A DNA stretch of 64,000 nt from DASZIT01 sp963709665 (GTDB lineage: Bacteria; Actinomycetota; Acidimicrobiia; Acidimicrobiales; RAAP-2): assembly GCA_963709665.1 (NCBI GenBank), contig CAVPWU010000003.1, positions 248,001-312,000 on the forward strand, written 5' to 3'. The notes under the pieces are model-generated. The model was not told the origin of the DNA. It made no database searches and worked only from the letters and a program-made list of their open reading frames with translations. Below, in pieces: positions 43,967 to 50,392 of the stretch; position 1 is the first letter of the stretch, and each line of letters starts with the position of its first letter. The translations under genes and the position numbers were made by a program.

Positions 43967-44112
43967 CGCCGACCCACGGGATCGGGGGTGGTTGCCGCGG
44001 GGTATCTTGCTTCCGGAGGCCGAGCCAGTGACCGTCGAGAGACCACGATGACCAGGGGACGTGACGCCCGGCACCGGGTGAACTGCTCGACGGCCGACCG
44101 CTGGTGGGCCCC

Positions 44113-45378
44113 ATGACGGCCGGCCCCCCCGTCGGCTCCCTGGACAGCCAACGTCGGGACGAGATCCTCGACGCCGCCTCGGAGGTCTTCGGATCGTCCG
44201 GCCTGCGGGCGACCCTGGAGGAGATCGCCGAGGCCAGCGGTATCCAACCGGGCAGCCTCTACCACCACTTCGATTCGAAGGAAGCCATCGTGGTGGAGCT
44301 GGTCAAGCGCTACCACGCCGACCTCGACCGGCTGGCGGAGATCGCCGTGAAGGAGCTGCGGGAGAGCCCTCCGAGCGGGGTGCGGGAGCGGATCGTGACC
44401 TACTGCTCGGCCATCGCCCGCTGCGCGGCTCGCCACGGGGCCGCCGTCCAGTTCACGTTCTACGAGCCGCCGGTGAGCGCCGGGCACGAGCTGGTGGAGC
44501 TGGCGGCCCGGGCACCCACAGCCATGCAGAAGGCCATGCTCAAGACGCTGCGGGCCGGTCGGGCCTCGGGCTTCCTGCGGGACGACATCGAACTGCCGCT
44601 CCTGGCCGACCGGCTCACCCAGACGATGCTGCACATCGGGCTCGGACTCTTCCACCGGTACCAGGATGTCGATCGGGTGGCACACCACCTCTGCGCCATG
44701 GTCCTGGAGGGGGTGGCGACGTACTTTCCGCGTGATGATGATCTCGACGGGTCGAGGGCCATGCAGGCGGTCGAGGACGTCATGCGGACCTGGGATGACG
44801 GGGAGGCTTCCGAGGCCGACCGATCGTCGCTCATTCGATCGGTGGCGCGCTCGGAGTTCGGGCGGCGCGGGTATGAGGTCACCACGGTCCGGGATATCGC
44901 CAGCGCCGCCGGGATGAGCACCGGCAGCGTCTACCGGGAGATCGGGTCGAAGGAGGAGCTGCTCATCGCCATCATGCGCTCGTTCTCCGAGAAGGTGGTG
45001 GCGGGATGGGACGCCGCCCTCACCTCGTCGGCCACCAGCGTGGAGAAGCTCGACGCGGTGGCCTGGCTCCAGGTCAACGTGCTCGACCGGTTCCACGACG
45101 AGTTCAAGATCCAGCTGGCGTGGCTCCGACAGTCCCCCCCGGACACTCCCGACATGGCCTGGTCGTTCCCGTCCCTCCTCCGGCAACTCCAGGCCATGCT
45201 GAAAGAAGGCGCCCGGGCCGGGGAGTTGACGGTCGACGGACCGGCCACCGAGCTCACCGCCCGGTCGATCGTCGAGTTGACCTGGGTGCCCGAGAACATC
45301 CTGCGCACCCAGGGCAAGAGGAAAGCCCTCCTCCACGTACGCGACACCATGCTGCGCGGCGCCGCCCAACGCAGCTAA
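44113..45378 (+). CDS. Tandem-TetR (Mce3R-like) transcriptional regulator 2
   Basis: About 421 residues with two TetR DNA-binding domains. The first opens with EILDAASEVFGSSGLRATLE and IQPGSLYHHFDSKEAIVVEL; the second, near residues 240-287, with SLIRSVARSEFGRRGYEVTT and MSTGSVYREIGSKEELLIAI. It is a close paralogue of the protein at 30539: both contain SLYHHFDSKEAIV and end with WTPENI/WVPENI-type segments. ATG 44113 is chosen; GTG 44104 is in frame. No operator copy lies immediately upstream; it may be expressed with the AveC gene. Two such regulators in one island suggest response to two ligands or layered control. Confidence 0.87.
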   Translation: MTAGPPVGSLDSQRRDEILDAASEVFGSSGLRATLEEIAEASGIQPGSLYHHFDSKEAIVVELVKRYHADLDRLAEIAVKELRESPPSGVRERIVTYCSAIARCAARHGAAVQFTFYEPPVSAGHELVELAARAPTAMQKAMLKTLRAGRASGFLRDDIELPLLADRLTQTMLHIGLGLFHRYQDVDRVAHHLCAMVLEGVATYFPRDDDLDGSRAMQAVEDVMRTWDDGEASEADRSSLIRSVARSEFGRRGYEVTTVRDIASAAGMSTGSVYREIGSKEELLIAIMRSFSEKVVAGWDAALTSSATSVEKLDAVAWLQVNVLDRFHDEFKIQLAWLRQSPPDTPDMAWSFPSLLRQLQAMLKEGARAGELTVDGPATELTARSIVELTWVPENILRTQGKRKALLHVRDTMLRGAAQRS

Positions 45379-45390
45379 GCCGCTCCACCT

Positions 45391-45939
45391 TCAGCGGTCC
45401 ATCTGGGTGCGGCGGGCTCGGAGGGGACGCTCGTACGAGCTGTCGGTGCGGTCCCGGGCCAAGGTGCCGGTGGCGGCCAGCAGGTCGGTCGCCCCCTCCG
45501 GGAGCCGCGAGGTCGGATCGGTGGCCCACTCGACCAGACAGAGGCGCACGGCGATGGCCCAGGTGCCCTGGCGGCGCTCGAACCGGTCGACATACCGGCC
45601 CCCGAAGACGGTGAGCGGCGCCGCCGGGTCCCGCTCGGTCCCGACGAACGTGTAATAGGTCTCCACATGGGCCTCATCGCCGTCGAGCTCGATCGACGGG
45701 TTGGCCAGGTAGTGCTGGTGGCGGACCTGTCCAGCGTGGTACCCGAACGCCCAGTCGAGGAAGTCGTCGACCTCACCCACGAAGCCCACGTGGTCGTCGA
45801 TGGCGCCGTCGTGGTAGGCCGAGCGGGCCAGCTCCCGGTCGAGCCGGTCCATCCCCCGGGTGTACCGGGTGAGGCAGTCGAGGATCTCGACCCGGTCGGC
45901 CACTTCGAGCAGTCGCCGTTCCTGTTCCTGGTTCAACAC
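45391..45939 (-). CDS. SnoaL_4-type NTF2-like protein
   Basis: 182 residues: LLEVADRVEILDCLTRYTRG, DRELARSAYHDGAIDDHVGF, RHQHYLANPSIELDGDEAHV and YVDRFERRQGTWAIAVRLCL. This is the NTF2-like fold related to the small subunit of ring-hydroxylating dioxygenases and to scytalone-dehydratase-like enzymes; the HD(G)AIDDH segment is usual in the family. The GTG at 45939 follows AGGAGG. Last gene of a leftward set P450-nitroreductase-SnoaL. A dehydratase or isomerase role is possible but not proven. Confidence 0.75.
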   Translation of the reverse strand: MLNQEQERRLLEVADRVEILDCLTRYTRGMDRLDRELARSAYHDGAIDDHVGFVGEVDDFLDWAFGYHAGQVRHQHYLANPSIELDGDEAHVETYYTFVGTERDPAAPLTVFGGRYVDRFERRQGTWAIAVRLCLVEWATDPTSRLPEGATDLLAATGTLARDRTDSSYERPLRARRTQMDR

Positions 45940-45961
45940 GTCGGTCCCTCCTGGGTGTCGC

Positions 45962-46609
45962 TCAGAGCGGCGGTCCGTCCCACCCGTCTCGGCTGACCAC
46001 CTCGTCGAGGGGGCGCCGGGGCGCCGGGGCGAAGGTAGTCCCGGGCCGCAACCGGGCCACCGGCAGCAAGCAGCCCTGCACGTAGGTCGGGGGAATCCCA
46101 AGGAGCGATGCCACCTCGGCCTGCCGGAGTAGATGGGTGGTGGTGATGCAGGTGCCGTAGCCGTGGGCGTGGAGCGCCAGCTGAAAGTTCCAGACGGCGG
46201 GGAAGACGGAGCCGTAGAGGGTGGCGGCCTGGAACGCCCGGTCATCGCCCTCGAACTCCGGAAGGTAGGGCTGGTAGCAGGGGATGACCAGCAGAGGCAC
46301 CTCGGCCACGTGCTCGACCAACCACTCGGTCGACGACATCATCCGCCCGAACCCGTCGGCGGGCAGGAGGTCGGAGACCAGGGCCCCGCCGGTCATCTGC
46401 AGGTAGGACGCCCGGTAGAGGGCTCCGATGTCCCGGCGCCGGCCGACGTCGCTGACCACCACCCAGCGCCACGACTGCCGATTGGTGCCGTTGGCGGCAT
46501 GCAGGCCCACCCGGAGGCAGTCGCGCACCTCGGACAGGTCGACCGGGGCCTCGAGGTCGAGGGAACGGCGGGCGGATCGGGTGGCGGTCAGGAGGTGCTC
46601 GATGTCCAC
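45962..46609 (-). CDS. Nitroreductase-family flavoprotein
   Basis: 215 residues of the FMN-dependent nitroreductase fold: LTATRSARRSLDLEAPVDL (the N-terminal TRRSxR-like FMN site), GLHAANGTNRQSWRWVVVSD (SxxNxQPW-like segment), FPAVWNFQLALHAHGYGTCI and ASLLGIPPTYVQGCLLPV. Such enzymes reduce enones, quinones or nitro groups, and some desaturate ring systems. GTG 46609 with GGGAGC upstream. It lies between P450 (46633) and SnoaL (45391), with gaps of 23 and 22 bp, so it is operonic. Confidence 0.83.
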   Translation of the reverse strand: MDIEHLLTATRSARRSLDLEAPVDLSEVRDCLRVGLHAANGTNRQSWRWVVVSDVGRRRDIGALYRASYLQMTGGALVSDLLPADGFGRMMSSTEWLVEHVAEVPLLVIPCYQPYLPEFEGDDRAFQAATLYGSVFPAVWNFQLALHAHGYGTCITTTHLLRQAEVASLLGIPPTYVQGCLLPVARLRPGTTFAPAPRRPLDEVVSRDGWDGPPL

Positions 46610-46632
46610 GACAGCTCCCGGGGTCGACGACC

Positions 46633-47883
46633 CTACGACCCGAACCGGACGGGGAGGGAAGTCGGGGAGCGGAACACCTGACCCCGGATGTGAGGGTCAT
46701 CCCCCTGCGGATCGAGCCGCAGGTCGGGGAGGCGATCGAGCAGGAGGTTGAGGGCGACCCGCATCTCCACCCGGGCCAGGTGGATCCCCAGGCACATATG
46801 GGGGCCGTTTCCGAAGGAGATGTGCGGCTTGGGCTCGGGCCGGAAGAGATCGAACCGGTCGGGGTCGAGGTATCTCGTCTCCTCGCGATTGGCGGCGGCG
46901 AGCATCAACATGACGGTGGATCCGGCCGGGATCTCGACGCCTCCGACCTCGGTGTCCCGGGTCGCCATACGGGTGATGTTGAGGAGGGGCGCCTCGAGTC
47001 GGATCGACTCCTCGATGGCCTGGGGGATCAGGGTGCGATCGGAGCGCACGGCCTCAAGCTGGTCGGGGTTGGACAGCAACAGGTACAGAAGGTTTCCCGT
47101 CGAACGGAAGGTGGTCTCCACCCCGGCGGGGAGGAGGAGACGGAGGAAGGAGAAGATCTCTTCGTCGCTGAGCCGTTCCCCATCGAGCTCCGCCTGGGCG
47201 AGGGCGCTGATCAGGTCGCCCTGGGGCACCGCTCGCCGTTCGTCGAGAATGTCGGCCATGTACTCCTTGACCTCCCGGGAGGCGGCGATGGCCTCGTCCT
47301 GCTTGGAGAGGAAGCTGAGGATGGCGATCGACCACTTCTGAAACTGCCGGTAGTCCTGGCGGGGCAGACCGAGGATCCCGGCGATGACCTGGGTCGGAAA
47401 CGGAAAGGTGAACTCGCGGACCAGCTCGGCGTGGCCCCGGTCGGCGAATCGGTCGACCAGGCCGTCGGCGACGGTGGTGATCAGCTGGTCCTCCGACTCG
47501 ACCAGGACCTTCTGACGGAAGGCGGTGGAGACCAGGGCCCGGTAGCGACGGTGCCGTTCCCCGTCCATCCCCAGGATGATGTGCTCCCCCATCACCGGGC
47601 CCATGATCATGTCGATGATGTGGCCCGACGAGAAGGTCTCACCGTCGCGCAGCACCCGGGCGACGTCCTCGTACCCGTAGATGAAGAAGACCGGAAGGGC
47701 GTCGTCATGGGGCATCGCCGAGGCGTCGAGCCGCTGCACCGGGTGCTGGTGCCTCGCCTCGGCCAGCTCCGGGTACGGATCCCGGGCGTCACCGGCCACC
47801 GCGTCGTCGAAGAGACCGAACTCCTCGCCGTCGTCATCGGGCCGTCCCGTCCCGCCCACCGCTGCACCCGCTTCCCCCAGCAC
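46633..47883 (-). CDS. Cytochrome P450, paralogue 2
   Basis: 416-residue soluble heme monooxygenase: I-helix AGVETT (in LLLPAGVETTFRSTGNL), ExxR in EESIRLEAP, and the heme loop ISFGNGPHMCLGIHLARVE with Cys364. The GTG at 47883 follows GGGGAGG. First gene of a leftward operon with a nitroreductase and a SnoaL-like protein. Divergent from SDR 47971 across operator copy 7. It is distinct from P450 37080 and may act at another position or step. Confidence 0.9.
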   Translation of the reverse strand: MLGEAGAAVGGTGRPDDDGEEFGLFDDAVAGDARDPYPELAEARHQHPVQRLDASAMPHDDALPVFFIYGYEDVARVLRDGETFSSGHIIDMIMGPVMGEHIILGMDGERHRRYRALVSTAFRQKVLVESEDQLITTVADGLVDRFADRGHAELVREFTFPFPTQVIAGILGLPRQDYRQFQKWSIAILSFLSKQDEAIAASREVKEYMADILDERRAVPQGDLISALAQAELDGERLSDEEIFSFLRLLLPAGVETTFRSTGNLLYLLLSNPDQLEAVRSDRTLIPQAIEESIRLEAPLLNITRMATRDTEVGGVEIPAGSTVMLMLAAANREETRYLDPDRFDLFRPEPKPHISFGNGPHMCLGIHLARVEMRVALNLLLDRLPDLRLDPQGDDPHIRGQVFRSPTSLPVRFGS

Positions 47884-47901
47884 CCCGTCGCCTCCCCGCT
47901 G

Positions 47902-47915
47902 ACCTAAGATTTGTT
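47902..47915 (-). promoter_or_regulatory. Island operator, copy 7
   Basis: Minus strand AACAAATCTTAGGT, identical to copy 4, in the 87-bp gap between divergent P450 (47883) and SDR (47971). Confidence 0.65.
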
Positions 47916-47917
47916 CA

Positions 47918-47933
47918 CACGGTACCTACCGTG
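47918..47933. promoter_or_regulatory. Perfect palindrome beside operator copy 7
   Basis: CACGGTA-CC-TACCGTG, perfect 7-bp arms, 2 bp from operator copy 7. A second, symmetric regulator site at this divergent promoter is possible; it could equally be an mRNA hairpin of the SDR leader. Confidence 0.35.
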
Positions 47934-47970
47934 AGGGGAGGCGTCAACGTGCGACAACGGGGGTGGTCCA

Positions 47971-48732
47971 ATGAGTGTGATCGGTGACCTCAGCGGTCGA
48001 CGGGTACTGGTGACGGGCGCATCCAGCGGGCTCGGCGAGGCGATCAGCCGGGCCATCGTCGGTCAGGGAGGCACCGTGGCCATGCTGGCCCGACGCAAGC
48101 TGCGCCTCGACGATCTGGTCGGCGAGCTCGGCGATCGGGCGATCGCCATCTCCTGCGATGTCACCGACCTCCCGGCGCTGGAGGTCAGCGTGGACCGGGC
48201 CGCCAATGCCCTGGGTGGGTTGGACGGGGCGGTGGCCGTGGCTGGCCGCATGATGGCAGGAGGCATCGCAACCGGGAGTCCCGAGCGTTGGCGAGAGCTG
48301 ATCGACCTCAATCTGATCGGGCCATTGGCCACCGTACGCTTCGCGTTGGGACGATTCTCCGAGTCGGGTCGCCGAGACATCGTCATCGTCGGCTCAACCG
48401 GAGCGCTGACACCGATGCCCGGGGTCGGGATCTACGCCGCCAGCAAGCGGGGCCTCGAGGGCGCCTTCGACAGTCTTCGTCTGGAGCTGGCTACTCGGGA
48501 CATCAACGTCAGTCTGGTGATGCCCGGGATGTTCGAGACCGAGGGGCTCTCCTTGGAGGGCGTCATCATCGACGGCGAGGTGCCAGTCAGCGAGGCTCCG
48601 ATGTTCGTGGAGGGCGGAGGGCCGGCACCTCCGGAGTCGTTGGCCGACTACATCGCCTTCGTGATGAGCCTGCCGGAGGGGGTCTGTGTGAATGAGCTGG
48701 TGGTGCGCCCCACCAGTCAGCTGCTTCCCTGA
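47971..48732 (+). CDS. Short-chain dehydrogenase/reductase (SDR)
   Basis: 253 residues, classical SDR: TGASSGLG cofactor loop near residue 15, VAVAGRMMAGG in place of the usual NNAG, IVGSTGALTPMPG (catalytic Ser) and YAASKRG (Tyr/Lys near 160). The missing NNAG is a departure; the NAG loop asparagine orders the cofactor, so activity could differ. ATG 47971. It is divergent from P450 46633 and shares operator copy 7, so it likely oxidises that P450's alcohol product. Confidence 0.83.
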   Translation: MSVIGDLSGRRVLVTGASSGLGEAISRAIVGQGGTVAMLARRKLRLDDLVGELGDRAIAISCDVTDLPALEVSVDRAANALGGLDGAVAVAGRMMAGGIATGSPERWRELIDLNLIGPLATVRFALGRFSESGRRDIVIVGSTGALTPMPGVGIYAASKRGLEGAFDSLRLELATRDINVSLVMPGMFETEGLSLEGVIIDGEVPVSEAPMFVEGGGPAPPESLADYIAFVMSLPEGVCVNELVVRPTSQLLP

Positions 48733-48751
48733 GCGATCTCCCGAAAGACAG

Positions 48752-48780
48752 TTGACGCTCTCGTGCCGCACTCCTAGGCT
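48752..48780 (+). promoter_or_regulatory. Predicted promoter of the exported ligand-binding protein
   Basis: TTGACG (48752-48757), 17-bp spacer, TAGGCT (48775-48780); operator copy 8 begins 4 nt after. Same architecture as at 42617-42662. Confidence 0.6.
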
Positions 48781-48784
48781 GCGG

Positions 48785-48798
48785 AACAAATATCAGGT
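48785..48798 (+). promoter_or_regulatory. Island operator, copy 8
   Basis: AACAAATATCAGGT, 4 nt after the predicted -10 of the ligand-binding-protein gene at 48847, over the expected start site. Confidence 0.65.
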
Positions 48799-48846
48799 TT
48801 GCTGACGCACCGGGGGCGTCTCTGAGAACCGGGGGGTTCGCACAAC

Positions 48847-50085
48847 GTGCCACGTCGTTTCCGATCGTTCTTCGCGGTGGTGGCGCTACTCGGCATCGCG
48901 GTCGGTGTCGTCCTCACCACCTCTGGGTCTGCCTCCGCCACACCGGCGCCAATCACGCTGGCCCTGGTGACGTCGCTGACCGGTGTCGGGGCCTCGGAGA
49001 CCTCCGACGACCCCGCCGGGTTCCTGGCCCGTATCGACCTCCAGAACGCCGAGGGCGGTGTCAACGGTCACAGGTTGATTCCCTTGGTCATCGACGATCA
49101 GACCAGTCCGTCCGAGATCACAACTGCGGTGCAGAGCGCCTTGGCCAAAGGTGCCTTTGGCATCGTGGCAGCCAGCCCCCTCTTCTTCCTGGCGGCCAAG
49201 TACCCACAGCAGGCGGGGGTGCCGGTGACCGGGTCGTACACCGACGGGCCTGAATGGGGGGAGCAGCCCTACACCAACATGTTCGCCTCCGACCTCGGGA
49301 GCCTGGATCCTTCCTATCCCGTCAACACCTTGGAGGGGAACGTCCTCAAGAGGTTCGGGGGGACCGTCCTCGGCTCCTATGGCTACAGCATCTCGCCGAC
49401 GTCGAGTCGGGAGGCCGCCTCCAACGTCAAGTCGTTCGAGCACGTCGGCGGCAAGCCCGGCGTCCTGGACACCTCGGTCCAGTTCGGCTCGGTGGACTTC
49501 ACCAGCGAGGCCCTGACCGCCGAGCAACACCACGTGGACGCCATCTTCCCCACCATGATCGACTCCTCGAACTACGCCCTGACCCAGGCCCTCGAACAGG
49601 CCGGGGTCAAGCTGAAGGCGGCGGTGTTCGCCACCGGCTACACCCCCACCGTGGTCCACTCGCCCGCCTGGGCCAGCCTGCAGGGCTTCGAGTTCCTGTC
49701 GATCTTCCGGCCGTTCTCGCTGCCCGACGCCGGCACCGTTCAGATGGCGGCCGCCCTCCAGAAGTACCAGCACTTCTCGAAGAACCAGTTCCCGACGCTG
49801 TTCCAGTACGAGGCCTGGTCGGGCGCCAACCTGATGATCCAGGGCCTGCAGATGGCCGGACCCGATCCCACCCGGGCGGCGGTGATCAAGGACCTGAGAA
49901 GCATCAAGAACTACACCGCCAACGGACTGCTCCCCGATCCGATCAACTACTCGACGGTCTTCGGCCACGATCCCCCCGAGCAGTGCGTGTGGGTGCTCCG
50001 GGCGGAGAAGAACGGATTTGTTCCCTACAAGCAGACGATCTGCGGAACCGACGTTAAGGGCACCTCTACGGCCAGCTCCTCTTAG
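48847..50085 (+). CDS. Exported ABC-type ligand-binding protein (Peripla_BP_6-like), paralogue 2
   Basis: 412 residues with signal peptide (FRSFFAVVALLGIAVGVVLT; cleavage near SASAT). Type I periplasmic-binding fold: LALVTSLTGVGASE, DLQNAEGGVNGHRLIPLVID, and DGPEWGEQPYTNMF shared with paralogue 1. GTG start at 48847. It is the last island gene and is followed by a terminator-like hairpin. A TTGACG/TAGGCT promoter with operator copy 8 ties it to the island regulon. Equal length and shared motifs indicate duplication of 26742-27980, now placed in inverted orientation near the opposite end. No cognate permease is visible. Confidence 0.87.
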   Translation: MPRRFRSFFAVVALLGIAVGVVLTTSGSASATPAPITLALVTSLTGVGASETSDDPAGFLARIDLQNAEGGVNGHRLIPLVIDDQTSPSEITTAVQSALAKGAFGIVAASPLFFLAAKYPQQAGVPVTGSYTDGPEWGEQPYTNMFASDLGSLDPSYPVNTLEGNVLKRFGGTVLGSYGYSISPTSSREAASNVKSFEHVGGKPGVLDTSVQFGSVDFTSEALTAEQHHVDAIFPTMIDSSNYALTQALEQAGVKLKAAVFATGYTPTVVHSPAWASLQGFEFLSIFRPFSLPDAGTVQMAAALQKYQHFSKNQFPTLFQYEAWSGANLMIQGLQMAGPDPTRAAVIKDLRSIKNYTANGLLPDPINYSTVFGHDPPEQCVWVLRAEKNGFVPYKQTICGTDVKGTSTASSS

Positions 50086-50096
50086 GTCGGTCGTGC

Positions 50097-50155
50097 CTCA
50101 GTCCGCCTATTCCTGAGGTCGGGCACCGGGAGGCGTCCCCGGAGGACTGAGTTTT
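50097..50155 (+). terminator. Terminator-like structure after the last island gene
   Basis: Outer stem CTCAGTCC (50097-50104) pairs with GGACTGAG (50144-50151), followed by TTTT; a GC-rich inner hairpin (CCGGG/CCCCGG) fills the loop. It is consistent with rho-independent termination of the ligand-binding-protein gene. Confidence 0.5.
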
Positions 50156-50165
50156 ACGAGTCGTG

Positions 50166-50203
50166 TACCAAATGTCCTACAACTCTTGCAGGACATTTGA
50201 ACT
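50166..50203 (-). repeat. Right-end copy of the GTAGGACATTTGGTA element
   Basis: TACCAAATGTCCTAC at 50166-50180 is the exact reverse complement of 24803-24817; a second related element, GCAGGACATTTGAACT, follows at 50188-50203. Together with the tRNA-derived repeat it marks the right end of the island; the surrounding sequence is AT-rich and non-coding. Confidence 0.5.
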
Positions 50204-50242
50204 AGAACTGAAACTAACTAGAGCCTCTGAACGGGGACTCCG

Positions 50243-50319
50243 TGGTGGGGCTAGCTGGAATCGAACCAGCGACCTCAGCATTATCAGTGCTGCGCTCTAA
50301 CCGACTGAGCTATAGCCCC
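50243..50319 (-). tRNA. tRNA-Ile (anticodon GAT)
   Basis: Full cloverleaf including encoded CCA (77 nt). Acceptor GGGGCTA pairs with TAGCCCC, D-stem GCTC/GAGC, anticodon stem CAGCA/TGCTG with loop CTGATAA, T-arm GCTGG-TTCGATT-CCAGC. The anticodon GAT at loop positions 3-5 reads isoleucine codons ATC/ATT. It lies immediately upstream (lower coordinate side) of gyrA's 3' end. Its 3' half is the 27-bp sequence repeated at 24665-24691, which makes it the probable integration target of the island. Confidence 0.95.
50254..50280 (-). repeat. 27-bp tRNA-Ile segment repeated at 24665-24691 (candidate right boundary)
   Basis: This part of the tRNA (T-arm, variable loop and 3' anticodon stem) is duplicated exactly, in the same orientation, 25.6 kb away. 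The two copies bound the island. Confidence 0.6.
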
Positions 50320-50392
50320 GGAAACGGCATCGCGACGCTACACCACGTCCCCCGCCCCTCGGCACAGCCGGGAGGGGGTCGGACGTCGGGTC

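Noticed and set aside
24665..50280. Prophage or ICE
   Set aside because: No capsid, terminase, portal, relaxase, type IV secretion, integrase or transposase gene is present; gene content is metabolic and regulatory.
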